Positions 22,764-34,189 are shown, counted from the stretch's first letter. The stretch: DNA of 64,000 bases from Vesta saturnalis (GCA_036346205.1 JARFJB010001492.1:496001-560000), one strand, 5' to 3'. Numbers and translations are program-made. Notes: generated by a model not told the origin, from the letters alone.

Positions 22764-24384
22764 CAGTGTGTCCCAGAATGGAGTTGACAAGAGGAGAAAT
22801 ATTGTTATTATTGATTTTAGGACAAAAAGTCATTCTTTATAAAAAATCCTGTTTGTTAAAAAAATGAAGTTACCATAGAATAATCTTGTACAGGGTGTTG
22901 ATAAATTAAGAAAATATGAAAATGCATAAAGAGAGAACTACCATTATTTATTATTTTAGACGTAATGTTTATAAATAAAAGTTGTTTCTCATACAAAATA
23001 AAACCTAAATACAAAATTTGAAACGTAAGTTTATAATTTTATGTTTTAATTTGTTCAAAGTTGTAAAAATTTAAATATAAAAATCATTGTGACATTTTGT
23101 ACGGTTTTATTATTGTTTGTACGTATTATTCCGATATTTTTGTAAAAAAAATGTTAACCAAAGAAACGAATTTATTTAATTAAATGTTATGGAATTGGTG
23201 ATATATCAAACGATTATGCAATTGGTCGGTTCCCTGAAAAATTCTCTAATAGAGCGGTATCACCCGACGCATTGTGCAAACTAGTAGGGAAATTTGATGA
23301 AACTGGATCAGTACGGGATGTCAAAAAAACCTAAGGAAATGTACAATGAGGACGATGCGGCGACACTTTTGGCCATAAACTTCCTTTGCGGAAACGTTTA
23401 CTAGGGATAGGACTAAGTAAATCGCATTTACAAAGAATTTATGAAAATAATGTGCGACCATTTAGACCAAGGTTCAGACATACACGTGAAAATGGAAATG
23501 AAGAGAGGGGGTTGGAGTTTTGTTTGTGTGTCGGTGAGAATTATGTTGATAACAGAAGCTTTCACAGAATGTTTTTTTACTGATTAAGCAACCTTTTGCA
23601 CCTAAAATAGTCGTTAATGGACTATGGAAAATCCAAATTACGTTATTCATAAACGAACTCAACGATATAAAACAGTTAACGTTTGGTGTGAAATTTTTTA
23701 TGATAGAATTATTGGCCTATTTTTTATGACCGAAAATTTAAATCAGTAAGTTTATATGTATCTTTTAGAGACAAATGTATTACCTTTTATAAACTCTTTG
23801 CAACCAAAAATGCAGCGTAATATTGCCTGGCAGCATGATGGGTGCCCTGCTCATTCCACACTTTTGGTACGGCAGTGGTTGCCAAATCATTTCGAAGATA
23901 GGTGGAAAATAACATTTGGTCCTATTAATTCTCCTGCACGATCGCCCGACCTGACACCAATGGACTTTTTCTTTTGCTGAAGATAATCCCAAAGCACGAA
24001 TACAGGCCGCGATCAACGAAATAAATGTACCAGCAACGATTCGGAAAGTCTATGGTAAATTTATTCATAGGATGGAGAAATGTATAGAAGTTGAAGGGGA
24101 ATATGTAGAATAATACGTGTTTACACAATTGTACTTGGGCTTTATTTTGCATTAGAAAAACTTGTTTACATACATTATGTCAGAAATAATAAATAATGGC
24201 AGTTCTCTCTTTATGCATTTTCATATTTCCTTAATTTATCAACGGCCTGTACATTTGAACTAAGATTTTGTTATGGTAACCTCATTTTTTTGACAAGCAG
24301 GATTTTTTATAAAGAGTGACTTTTTGTCCTAAGATCAATAATAAAAATGCTTCTCCTCTTGTAAATTCCATTCTGGAACACACT
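22764..24384 (+). mobile_element. Mar-B: long-TIR mariner-type element in a TA microsatellite
   Basis: The left end CAGTGTGTCCCAGAATGGAG and the inverted right end TAGTGTGTTCCAGAATGG match. The arms continue for about 200 bases (left 22764-22970, right 24180-24384), sharing AGGAGAA, AAAATCCTG.TTGT, ATGCATAAAGAGAGAACT and TTATTTATTATTT. Because the target is TA, insertion into the TA run leaves no readable duplication. The interior has a broken transposase. Confidence 0.85.
23183..24112 (+). pseudogene. Mar-B transposase, DD41D type, broken
   Basis: The opening IGDISNDYAIGRFPEKFSNR is a DNA-binding leader. LRKRLLGIGLSKSHLQRIYENNVRPFRPRF is the helix-turn-helix block (23379-23480), and LEFCLCVGENYVDNRSFHRMFF leads into the first catalytic site, where a stop follows. 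NIAWQHDGCPAHSTLLVRQW carries the second Asp (about 23819-23880). SPARSPDLTPMDFFF carries the third (about 23930-23980). There are 41 residues between the Asp of QHDG and the Asp of PMDFF. The last domain resumes after a TGA at 23978-23980. At least three stops and two shifts. Confidence 0.85.
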
Positions 24385-24408
24385 ATATATATATATATAT
24401 ATATATAT

Positions 24409-24573
24409 AGGGTGCGGCATTAGTGCGTCGAAGTACGATATATCCGTTATTAAAGGAGATAACAAAAAAAGTTACTTTTTCTCTTGCTGTTACTATTTTG
24501 TCTTTGAGTTTTTAATTAAAACTTGCTCTCTTCGTATGTCATTTCAGTTAAGTGCATAAGTTACCCTGTATAT
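24409..24573. mobile_element. Small MITE with Mar-A-like left end
   Basis: The left end GGGTGCGGCATTAGTGCGTCG and the following AGTACGATATATCCGTTATT match the first 45 bases of Mar-A (10484 on). The right end reads TTACCCTG next to TA. It is about 165 bp with no coding capacity. Either a short deletion derivative of the Mar-A family or a solo terminus; the right boundary is less sure than the left. Confidence 0.6.
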
Positions 24574-24646
24574 ATAGATAGTCAAAAATCTAAATATTTA
24601 ATAAACTTTCTTGAAATTGAAAAAAAAGTTGCTAGATTTCTTTTAT

Positions 24647-27005
24647 TTAATTAGCATATCCTTTCGGATGCCGGAAGGGGGTACAAATGTACCCCATATG
24701 CTATTTTTTCTGCATATTTTTGGCATTTTGTTTAGAACTTCTTGATGCTGCTTAGTAATACTTAGTCGGACCCTCATTAATAAGTAAATATACTAAACAA
24801 TGTTTTTTCTTAATTTTTTTAATCTAAATTTAAAAATAATTAACTGGGGTACACAATGTACCCCATTCGGCATCGACGTAAATTTTTCCATTAGTTTTGC
24901 AAGCCATGCAGGCAATGCTATTTCAGACAAAATAACTTTGTGTCGACTTATGACGACTCGTAGCCGAAGTTGATCGTTGCAAACGTGCTGACACGATACA
25001 CGGACAAATTTTAGTTAGTATTATTTTAGATGCGTACAGAGATTGTTGCTTGCGTTTTGTAAGCCAGTGTTGCGATATGTCGCAGAAAAGGAAATTGGAT
25101 TTATCTATAGAAGCAAATCGTGAGACTGCCTTACAGTGGATGGATGAGACTGATGAGGAGGAGAACATTTTAGAAACAAATTCTGAGTGTAATTAGAAGA
25201 TAATGTAGAAATTCAGGATAATGAACTTGAGTTTTACATCTTGCTTTTAGAGTGAAGGTGAAGACAATGATGTAATTGATGATAGTGATCCTGCATATGT
25301 ATCAAAAGATGGATCGGTTTGGTACAGAACGGCACCTAGACCTGCACGAACAGCAAAGCAAAATATTATAGCAACAAAAAAACCAGGACTTACTACCACG
25401 TCAGAAAACGTTTCCTCCCTATCAGACTACTTCAAATTATTTATTGACGATGAAATAGTTCAAATTATTGTTCAGTGCACCAACCAAAAAGCTCTGAAAT
25501 TTTGTGACGAATGGAACAATAAGAACCCAAACAAACAACGTCAATGGCAACCTGTAGATTCTGTTGAAATATACGCTGCACTTGGTATTTAGATTATAGC
25601 TGGGGCGCTAAAGGCAAATAGAGAACCTATTCACTTTCTTTGGGCAAAAAAATCACTTTTTAGTAGGCCTGTATTTCCTGCATCCTGCACGCGACAGATT
25701 TGTCAATATTTTACGTTTTATACGATTTGATGACCTTACAACACGAATAGAACGCAGAAAATTGGACAAATTGGCTGCTTTTAGAAATATATTTGAAAAG
25801 TTTGTAGGGCATTGCAAAGAACACTGCTTACTCAACTCACGTCTTACTGTTGACGAGCAACTAGTAGCGTTTAGAGGGAAGTGTCCATTCCGAGTCTATA
25901 TGAAATCGAAGCCCGCTAAATATGGAATCAAAATTTGGGCTCTTGTGGACAATAACTCAACCTATGCTCTAAACCTACAAATATATACGGGAAAGGAAGG
26001 AAATAAACCTGAAAAAGACCAGGGAAAAAGAGTTGTTCTTGATCTAGTTGAATGTCTTGAAGGTGGTTATGGAATAACAACAGACAACTTTTTCACGAGT
26101 ATTCCCCTAGCTAACGAACTTTTGAAAAAAAAGCTAACACTATGTGGAACCATGAGAATAAATAAACGAGATATTCCTCCAGTTCTTCTACCATATTCTT
26201 CAAGAACCGAGAAGTCTTCAGTTTTTGCATTTCAAGATAAATACACATTAGTTTCCTATGTTCCCGCTAAAAATAAAGCAGTCATTCTTCTCAGAACAGA
26301 ACACCATGCTGACAAAATTACTGGGGACGAGACAGATTATAAGCCAGAAATAATTCTCCATTACGATGACACGAAAGGATCAGTTGACACCATGGACAAA
26401 ATGGTAAACGAATATTCGGTAAAGAGGTCGACCAAACGGTGGCCACTTGTTTTGTTCCAAAATGTAATTGACATTGCTTGTCTAAATTCATTTGTGTTGT
26501 GGATAACAAAAAATCCCCAGCTTTGTGAAAGTGCTATACACAAAAGAAGAGAATTTTTACTAGACATGGGACAGGAACTCATAAAACCCTATGTTGAAAG
26601 ACGACTGCAATCGGGTGTAACTTTTCACAGACGTATATTAAATGCAATGTATGATTTTACAAGAACATTAGATCCCGGACCCAGTAAAAGAATCGATAAT
26701 AACGAAAAATCCATGGGAAGTTGTGTACTGTGCCCTAGAAAATATGACAAGAAGAGCAGAAGTAAATGTGATAGATGTAAAAACTTTGTTTGTCCTAATC
26801 ATCAAGTAACTAAGAAAACAAAAGTTTGCTCAAAATGTCACGATTTGGATTAATATTTTATGTTGATTATTATTTTGTACCGAATTTGCTATTAAAGTTA
26901 TATTTAAACATATACTTCAATTTTTATTATTTTGATTGCCATAAATCAGAAAGAAAAGATGGGGTACACAATGTACCCCCTCCGGCATCTTCGCAGATAC
27001 TCGAC
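24647..27005 (+). mobile_element. PB-4: piggyBac element with GGGGTAC palindromes
   Basis: Inverted ends: the left GATGCCGGAAGGGGGTACA (about 24668-24690) matches the complement of the right GTACCCCCTCCGGCATC (26974-26990). Each end also carries a palindrome of the form GGGGTAC...GTACCCC: 24688-24706, 24845-24863 and 26961-26979. A TTAA lies at 24647-24650; a matching TTAA at the right could not be found, so the right limit (about 27005) is approximate or the site has mutated. The enclosed gene is a piggyBac transposase of the PGBD4-like kind, distinct from PB-1, PB-2 and PB-3. Confidence 0.75.
25077..26853 (+). pseudogene. PB-4 transposase (piggyBac family), best preserved copy
   Basis: ATG 25077 starts MSQKRKLDLSIEANRETALQ. 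A stop near 25195 and a shift interrupt the acidic N-terminus, which resumes as SEGEDNDVIDDSDPAYVSKD. VDSVEIYAALGI is followed by TAG near 25590, and a shift near 25685 joins it to the long segment 25762-26853 (363 codons). Catalytic aspartates: SRLTVDEQLVAFRGKC, GITTDNFFTS and KGSVDTMDKM, all intact. The C-terminal finger is CVLCPRKYDKKSRSKCDRCKNFVC. It would act in the nucleus to excise and insert the element at TTAA. The C-terminal two thirds look young; only two or three lesions separate the gene from an open frame. Confidence 0.9.
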
Positions 27006-28981
27006 CCTCAACAACCCTAACTCAAAATATTGTAATCCTAATATCACATTCCAAACATAAACCATTACATGACAAACATTAATCATTCACATAGGCTACC
27101 ACGTTCCCCAAAATTAAGTAGGAATAAGTCTTATATCAAATAATTTGCCCTTATAAAGCTCACTAAATAGAATTATTGATACATTCATTGATGCGCATTC
27201 ACATTTTATTGAAAACTGCGTAGTAAATTTTTGCATTATTTGTGGACCAAGATAACTGTTGACAGCTGCTTCACATTTCTTCCATTTTTAATGTAGGTTA
27301 CTAGCATATTAAACACTTCCCCGTTCGAACTTCAACATGGCGTCCACAAGAAACAGTAAACTTGATAATGGTTTCAGAAATCTAACACGTTTTATTTATA
27401 TTCCGAATAGATAGGCATATTCTGCGTGAAAAGTTGCTTTGAAAATATTTATACACATTTTAAAAATTTATATAAATAAAGACAATACGGTGAATTTTTT
27501 AAAATTCAATTTTTCGCTTTTTTCAAAATATCTTAATAACCATAGCAGTTATAACTATGAGCACTATTAAATTACTAACATAATTGTCTAAAACTTTCCC
27601 CATGCAACAGCCTTCCCATCTCTTATAGTTTCAGATATCACAATACATTCGAATTTGTTTAAAACAAAATATGATTAGGTTATGGCTGTTAGAATAAACT
27701 ACAATCTTAGCAATATCATTGTTAATGTCTGCATTAGCCTTTCTGAAGTTAGATGGAATCAATTGACGTAGGTATCATTGGAGTATCGTCAGCATAGGTC
27801 GACTTCTAACTATATCATAAGTACAAAATAAGTAGGAGTGGACTAAGTATTGATCCTTGCGAAACTCCAGAGGTAACTAAACATGGCGCGACGCGGGCTT
27901 TAAATGTTTAAAGCCAGTAAAATCTGCTTTTAAATATACGAATACTCCCCAAAAAGTAAGTATTTTTAATTAGTTAATAAAACATTTTATTTGATGTAGT
28001 GCCCCAAAACTTTAGTAATTTAATTTTACTTAGAAGCAAGAAATCACTAGTAGCATAGAGCAAGTTAATAACCTCGGCAGACTTTTTTTGAATATTTAGA
28101 TATTTTTAAGTAATGGCGGTGAAAAAGTGAATTTAGTTGCAATAGAATAACATAAATTGTCAACTTCAAGTACATCAAATATTAAGATATATGCAGGAAC
28201 AGGTGAATACAAATTTTTAGTTCAAGGTAATAAAGTAGGCACGTATCAATTTACTGTGGTGTAATAACGAACTTCCTTTCTTCTTAAACAAACCAACAAC
28301 CATAAAGGTCATTCTTACTACTTTAATTAATGAATGGATTGTTATTTTATTTATTCAACTGAAAATATAATTACAAATCATGCTAAATAATAATAAAAGC
28401 GAATTAACTTTTATAATATAATAAACATACCCCAACGTCTTTAATAATATAAAAAAAAAGGCAGAATATACATAAGATCGGTTTGAAACTGTCTTTTCAC
28501 TGGATAAAGACGTTCACAGTGAATGAACAGGAATGATTTTAATTTTACAAAATTTAATTTAAAAGCAACGTTGCACTTTGTTAATGGGTGTACATAGGTA
28601 TCAAGGCTTAATATACAAGCCTTGCATAGATATCAGGAAAAAGTAAACGCACGACTACGGAAACTGCCTTTAAACTAGTTTGTATCATTAAGTTTGATTA
28701 CTATTAATCAACAATGACATTTACCTTATTGTTAAGTAATTGGAATTAATGCAATAATTTAGAAGTTAAAAAATACTGCAAATGCTTTTTAGCAATTCTC
28801 AGTGCTATTACAAGAGAAAAAGGTATTGAAATTGAGTACGACTATCGTACAAATTTGGGTAAATTATCTATAAAGAAGAAAACGTCCAAGGTCTGGCATG
28901 AATGCTGTTATATCCAAAGATGGTAGTCTGAACTGGCGATTGCAAAAAATGAAATAATTTGGCGCCTTTCAACAACCAAAG
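27006..28981. other. About 2 kb without a recognised gene
   Basis: AT-rich. Near 27830-27875 a short plus-strand translation (SRSGLSIDPCETPEVT) faintly recalls a phrase in some LINE proteins but is too short to annotate. No repeats or RNA genes seen. Confidence 0.4.
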
Positions 28982-28983
28982 TA

Positions 28984-30386
28984 GACTAAGTGACATAGAA
29001 AGAAGAATACCGAGTAATAATGAATACTTTGTAAGAATTTTTTGGGAATATTTGTTTATGTTAAAAAAAAAACGATAAATTTTTTAGCCATATTACTCTA
29101 TAGGTTTTTGCGTTAACCTCTTTCAAAAACATTTACGATCACGTAGCCTTAAAATCCTTTGTAACTACAGTTGTCATTTAAGACGTGTAAAACACATTAC
29201 AAAAAGCTTCTTTAATTGAATCATGACGCCTCGAGTCCAAAGACGCCAAAATTTTTGGCAGTTAAGCAAGTTTGATAGGGGTCGAATTGTGGGCTTACGA
29301 GAGGCTGATTTTGTATATGAGAGATAGCCGATAGAACGGAGTTTAAACACTGTGACAGTTTGTGTTCGGGCATGGATTCAAGAGTGCCCTACACGAAGAG
29401 CGAGAGGTACAGGACGTCCTCGAAGAACCATAGAAGCTGAAGAACGCCGTCTTAGAGTATTGTCTCTACGGGACCGCTTCTCGTCTACACGGGCGATTGC
29501 GGACCCGTGGTTTGCAGAACATGGAAGGGCCATTGGGATGCGAACTGTTTATCGCCGAATAAGAACCTTTGGACTCTTTTCATAACATCCCCATTTTGTG
29601 CTACCACTGACTCCTGGGCATCGACGTGATCGTCTAGCGTGGTGTAGAAAACGGGCAAATTGGGACCAAGAATGGAATTCAATTGTCTTCAGTGATGAGT
29701 CCAGATTTTGTTTGGGCATGCATGACGGTCGTGCAAGGGTGAGAAGACGCGTGGTGAAAGACAAGATCTCTAATTTTCTGTGGTAAGGCATGTGCACCAC
29801 ACAGTTGGAGTTATGGTATGGGGGCTATTGCTACTGGAAGTAGGTCACCTTTGGTCTTCATTAGAGGTAACATGACCTCTGCGCGCTACATCATAGCTCC
29901 CCATATTGTACCTTATGTTCAGACCATCCCCAACAGTACATTCCAACAAGACAACGCACGACCTCATGTTGCTAGGGCTTCTTTGGCTAATTTTGAGGCT
30001 AATCAAGTTGCTTTGTTGTCTTGGCCACCGAGATCTCCTATCTTTCACCCATCGAGCACGTCTGGGATATTATGGGAAGAAGATTATTCAATTTACCCCA
30101 TCCCCCACAAACTCTAGTGGCTCTGCAGCATGAGTACAGATAGCATGCGATGAGATACCTCAGGAGGAAATCGATCACCTCATTAGAAGTATGCCCAGAC
30201 GTGTTAATTAGTGCATAAGACATCGTGGTGGCGCAACACACTATTAAGTTATTTTGAAAAAGTTAACAGTTTAATTTTTATCAAATTTTGATCGTTTACT
30301 AGTCTAACTCGAATACACTTGTATACCCAAAATTGTCCAAATAAACTTATTATTACTGGGTGTTCTTCTTTCTATGTCACTTAGTA
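28984..30386 (+). mobile_element. Tc1-like element (DD34E type)
   Basis: The left end ACTAAGTGACATAGAAAGAAG (28985 on) is mirrored by CTTCTTTCTATGTCACTTAGT (ending about 30385); inside it, CCGAGTAATAAT pairs with ATTATTACTGGG, giving about 37 bp of terminal repeat. TA lies outside each end (28982-28983 and 30387-30388). About 1.4 kb with a Tc1-type transposase remnant on the plus strand. Confidence 0.85.
29222..30245 (+). pseudogene. Tc1-like transposase, broken
   Basis: ATG 29222 gives MTPRVQRRQNFWQLSKFDRG then RIVGLREADF, the first HTH typical of Tc1-like enzymes, then a TAG near 29325. TRRARGTGRPRRT carries the GRPR AT-hook-like motif. The second HTH follows (GMRTVYRRIRTFGL) and a stop at 29583-29585. 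IVFSDESRFCLG holds the first Asp (about 29680-29715) and FQQDNARPHVA the second (about 29943-29975). Just after WPPRSP the frame shifts; in the next frame SPIEHVWDIMGRR carries the Glu. Spacing from the second Asp to this Glu is 34 residues, the DD34E signature. At least four lesions. It differs from the DD41D elements in size, terminal repeats and chemistry. Confidence 0.85.
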
Positions 30387-30388
30387 TA

Positions 30389-31440
30389 TAAACTCTAAAA
30401 TAAACTAACAAAAAGCGAAAGCGATGCAAATTGGTCAACATTCATCTGTATATATATAACGGAAGTAATTAATCTGAGGACCTGTTTGTCGTAAACAACA
30501 TTCACTGGACCGGATGAAAGTACTTTCCGGGAACTGTAAGTACACTGCATAAACAAAATTAGGCAAATTAGTATATATTAGCGAATCTATCTTGAATTTA
30601 GGATAAGTGATAAACCAGGTATACAAAAAATTCTAAAACAAAAAAACCGAGTTAGGCATCTGGAATCACCTAATACTAGTGACCTACTCTGGAAAAAAAA
30701 ATAGTTTGTTTTAGACAGTTTTAGTGACATACATGTATAAGTCATATTTGCAATTTAAGTTGTGAACAAAGTTCAATGTAGACAAACACGGTAGAGTTCC
30801 AACGCTACAAACCATAACGAGGTGAGTCAGATATTTTGATAAAGAGGAAATTTTAGATCTGGTGTGCATACAGTAGGAACAGGAGAAAATATCGAACGAG
30901 TACGCAAGCTGTACAATCACGTCCGAATTGATCTGTATCAAGACAGTCACTCGCTTTACCCATTTCCAACAGAACGTTTCGAAGAATTCCGCATAAGATA
31001 TAAGATTAAAGTATTTCACAAGTTAAAAGAAGCAAACAAACCTGCTCGTGATTACTGTTGCGTTTTGTAGCCAATTTTTACAAATTCACGAAGATGAGGT
31101 AAACCATCTATTTGTTGAGTAACAGGAAAATTTCTTATTTCTATATTAGTAGCTTGTGAAAAGGTTTCCAAACAAAAAAACATCTGATTATATTGTAAAG
31201 GTACCAAAATACGCAAAATAAAATCACAATTCAAACAGTAAATCGTGATAAAAGCCAAAGTCGAAGAAAATATAAAGTTTAAGAATGAACGCACACAAAA
31301 TACAATCACGAAAGATACCGCCAAAAGTCAAATACACGGTTAACCTTTAAAATATAATCAGATGTTTTTTTTTTGTTAGCAAATCTTTTCACAACCTAAT
31401 AACATAAAGTTACTATAGCTACTGTACAAGTTCATTAAAC
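30389..31440. other. No recognised gene
   Basis: Contains an open frame at 30864-31070 (68 codons) without any domain I recognise, probably chance. Otherwise AT-rich unique-looking DNA. Confidence 0.4.
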
Positions 31441-31444
31441 CTTT

Positions 31445-31690
31445 TTGATGTCAGACGAAGCTCACTTCGATTTAAGCGAATATGTCAATACTTTATATAT
31501 TTATATATTTAGCCTGTTCAGGTCCACAATCATAAAAAAAAAAAACACAAAATTATTGGTATTCGTCCTCTCCATGATCAAGGATGGTGTTTTGACGTAT
31601 GGTGTTTCGATGTTTGGTACTTTTTCGAAGAAAACGATGCAAGTGTCACAGTAAACTGCGCAAGTTCCGTTCACACCTTAAAAATAGTGC
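31445..31690 (+). pseudogene. Mariner-type transposase fragment
   Basis: The frame from 31445 reads MSDEAHFDLSEYVN, which matches the first catalytic Asp region of mariner-type enzymes (usually 'fSDEAHF.L.G.VN.QN'). After a gap, YFFEENDASVTVN near 31620-31660 resembles the 'YFFE....VTVN' block. It is a short scrap of one transposase with a deletion between the blocks and no visible ends. Confidence 0.55.
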
Positions 31691-31879
31691 AACGGGGAAT
31701 CGTAATTGTGTCGGATATACTTGAAGTATATAATAACTTAAATCACTTTCCCGTGCGCACATACTACCCTAGACAGCATAACGGCAAGACGACAAAATTT
31801 AAAGTCGACTTATTATGGTGAACGTGGAACATCTGAGTCTTGGGATTTCACCTTTAGGAAAGATCTACAACGACTGATT

Positions 31880-32985
31880 TGGCAATTTGATCCAAAAAAT
31901 GAATATTTTACTGTAGACAAACTGTATCATCAGATTTCGATTTTTATGGGGGTCAAACGACATTACATATTTAGAATTTTGAAATCGATCGGTTACAAAT
32001 ACAAACGTTAATGGGCAGTTAATTTTATGTAAAATGAAACACGTTGTTGTAGCCAAAATTCAGTTTTTCAGAAAATTTCCGCAGTTGCAAAGTTCAGGTC
32101 AAGCGTGCAAAATTAAAAGTAATGTATACCATTTTACACGCGAGGTTAAATTTAGGGTTTTATTTACACGGTTCAGGCAACGAGGATCGGAATTATCATA
32201 AAACTATGAATGGGTACCGGTTTCAAAATTGAGTGATTAAACAGCTGCTTCCTGCGCTGTCCCAACTACCCAGAAATTGTGTGTGGTTATGGATAACGCA
32301 CCGTATCATTCGGTGCAGTTAGACAAGCCACCCTTATCTTCTCTAGTAAGCAGGAGTGGGTGGTTACGCAAGAGGTCGAATTTGAGGGCAAAATTACAAA
32401 AAAGGCAAGTGTGGAACAAAATTCAACTTTTTAGGTCTTGAGGGAAAAAGTTATGTAGTTGATAATATTTTGATGTGTTTTACGATGGCCTCCTTAACAT
32501 TGTCAATATAACCCTATTGAAATGGCAGGGTCTTTTTTGTAAACGTTACAATAAGTAAATAAGTTCTGAACCTCCATCGAAAGATAGGGTTCAGAAATTA
32601 TGGCTTGATGTTTTATCCAAATGTTCTCCTACAATGTAGCAAAATTTTGGTTCGCACAAAGATTATTTCAAATGATTGGGAGAAATATATGGGAAATGTT
32701 TCGATTGAAAATATTCCTCCTATTATTATAGCATTAGAGGAATCCCATTCAGATTCACACAGTGATATGGATTCAGATTCTTCTGGTGATATAATGCAGT
32801 TGGTATTAGACCCCACTGTTTGGCATCAAAATTTTTGTATAAATACATTTAAATATTTGGTAACAATCAAGGAAAGAACGGCACAACAAATTTCATCACG
32901 AAAGCAAACCTTCACATTGGATTACTTACGAAAAAGCGCTGTGGACATCCTGGATAGGTTAAATTGTATGGATACATATTGATGT
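31880..32985 (+). pseudogene. IS630/Tc1-like transposase remnant with acidic tail
   Basis: An HTH-like segment GVKRHYIFRILKSIGYKYK (about 31950-32010) leads to HGSGNEDRNYHKTMNGYRFQ (about 32175-32235). VVMDNAPYHSVQLDKPP (about 32285-32335) has the second catalytic Asp and the N/H typical of the insect relatives 'V.MDNA.YHS...eK.P'. QYNPIEM (about 32505) should hold the third acidic residue. SNDWEKYMGNV and EESHSDSHSDMDSDSSGD (32665-32795) form the C-terminal acidic tail seen in this family, although the usual ending is extended here to a stop at 32980-32982. Stops and shifts are frequent. No termini were found. It belongs to a lineage different from the mariners in this window. Confidence 0.6.
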
Positions 32986-32989
32986 TCTG

Positions 32990-33558
32990 GTTATCTAATG
33001 ACTTTGCTACTGAATAACTAAGTTTGCATATAAACATACCTCTAAATGATGTTTAATAGCCAAGATAAGAAAGAGCAGGTAAATCTTATTACGAAAGCAA
33101 GTCTTCAGATTGGATTACTTATGTTTTTATTTTGGAAAAGTGAAAAAAGGAGAAGGGATTCCTATTAGTTTTTACGTAAATTCGGTTACGCTGTATTAGT
33201 TTCACTTTAAAAATATAACCTACAATTTTTAAAAGTCAGGCTACGGTAGTAACTTTTTGTTCTTTTGATAGTGGTACCACACTCTCTCTAGATTTCCATG
33301 CCGGCTCTAATGTAAAATAAGAACAGAGTATAAGTCCAACTGAAAACTATAGCGTGACTCGCTAACGCGTTTTCCGCTCTTGTAATATAAATTACTATTA
33401 TTATCACTTGTTTTCAGAAGTTTATGCTGAATCGAATTATGTAATAAATATGTAGGGGTCGTATTAAAAACGACAAAGTTAGTACCTACTTCTGGAACAA
33501 CTAGAAGTGTCATAAGTTTGAAATATTCTTTAATCGACAGAACACATTACGTTAGCTA
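32990..33558. other. No recognised gene
   Basis: AT-rich stretch before the TA that starts the next element shell. A 68-codon open frame on the minus strand (33307-33513) is unrecognised. Confidence 0.4.
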
Positions 33559-33658
33559 TACAGGGTGGCCAAAAGAGGAGGGGGTGGAAGATTGTACAGG
33601 GTGTTTTAAACTCGATGCCCAATGCATAGGGAAATCCAAGGAAAAATAATATTAAGAA

Positions 33659-34187
33659 ATTATTATAAGTTTTTGTTATGAACGAATAAGTTCAAGAGTA
33701 AATATGTAATTAAAAATTATTATTAATTTTACTAAATACATAAATAAAAAGTTTACCTCAAGTAGGATTTGAGCCTACGACCTGTACTTTGCTAGAGGTC
33801 GTAGGTTCAAATCTTACTCGAGGTAAACTTTTTATTTATGTATTTAATAAAATTAATAATAATTTTTAATAACATATTTACCTTTGAACTTATTCGTTCA
33901 TAAAAAACTTATAATAATTAATATATCAAGTTGCTTTGGTATGTGTGAATCCTTGCGGTATTGCAGGTTCACATTCCATTAATATAATTAATTTGATTGT
34001 AATCTCATTATATTCAGAATTTACATCAGTTCTACATACATAAAGACAAAATTTACATCGAATGGGGCTTGTATTTCGATGGCGCAGATGGTTAAGTCGG
34101 TACTCTATCAAAGTACAGGTCGTAGGTTCAAATCCTACTCGAGGTAAACTTTTTATTTATGTATTTAATAAAATTAGTAATAATTTT
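33659..34187. repeat. T-repeat copy 1: mobile repeat with tRNA-like modules
   Basis: Three parts occur in order. First is an inverted tail (ATTATTATAAG...AAGTTTACCTC, 33659-33765), then a hairpin made of two opposed partial tRNA-like modules (33764-33825), then a direct tail (to about 33925). A leader (about 33940-34072, GAATCCTTGCGGTATTGCAGG, CATTCCATTAATATAA and GACAAAATTTACATCGA) leads into a complete tRNA-like module at 34073-34145 and another tail. Copy 2 (56628-57342) shares leader, module and tail in the same order. Confidence 0.75.
34073..34145 (+). tRNA. tRNA-like module, probably not a functional tRNA
   Basis: Folds as a cloverleaf. The acceptor strands ATTTCGA and TCGAGGT pair. 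GGCGCAGATGG resembles an A box, and GGTTCAAATCC fits the B box of RNA polymerase III promoters. The anticodon arm GTACT-CTATCAA-AGTAC is intact, but the D-arm is damaged here (GCGC opposite AGTC). The loop differs from the other copies (CTAGCAA), so the anticodon is not conserved. Treat as a module of the repeat rather than a gene for translation. Confidence 0.5.
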
Positions 34188-34189
34188 TG

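Noticed and set aside
22609..22833. Minus-strand open frame with a long I-Y repeat
   Set aside because: It is simply the translated TA microsatellite.
27825..27880. Phrase SRSGLSIDPCETPEVT reminiscent of a LINE protein segment
   Set aside because: Too short, no neighbouring motif; could be chance.
30864..31070. 68-codon open frame MHTVGTGENIERVRKLY considered as a small gene
   Set aside because: No motif, start context or splice evidence; such frames occur by chance at this composition.
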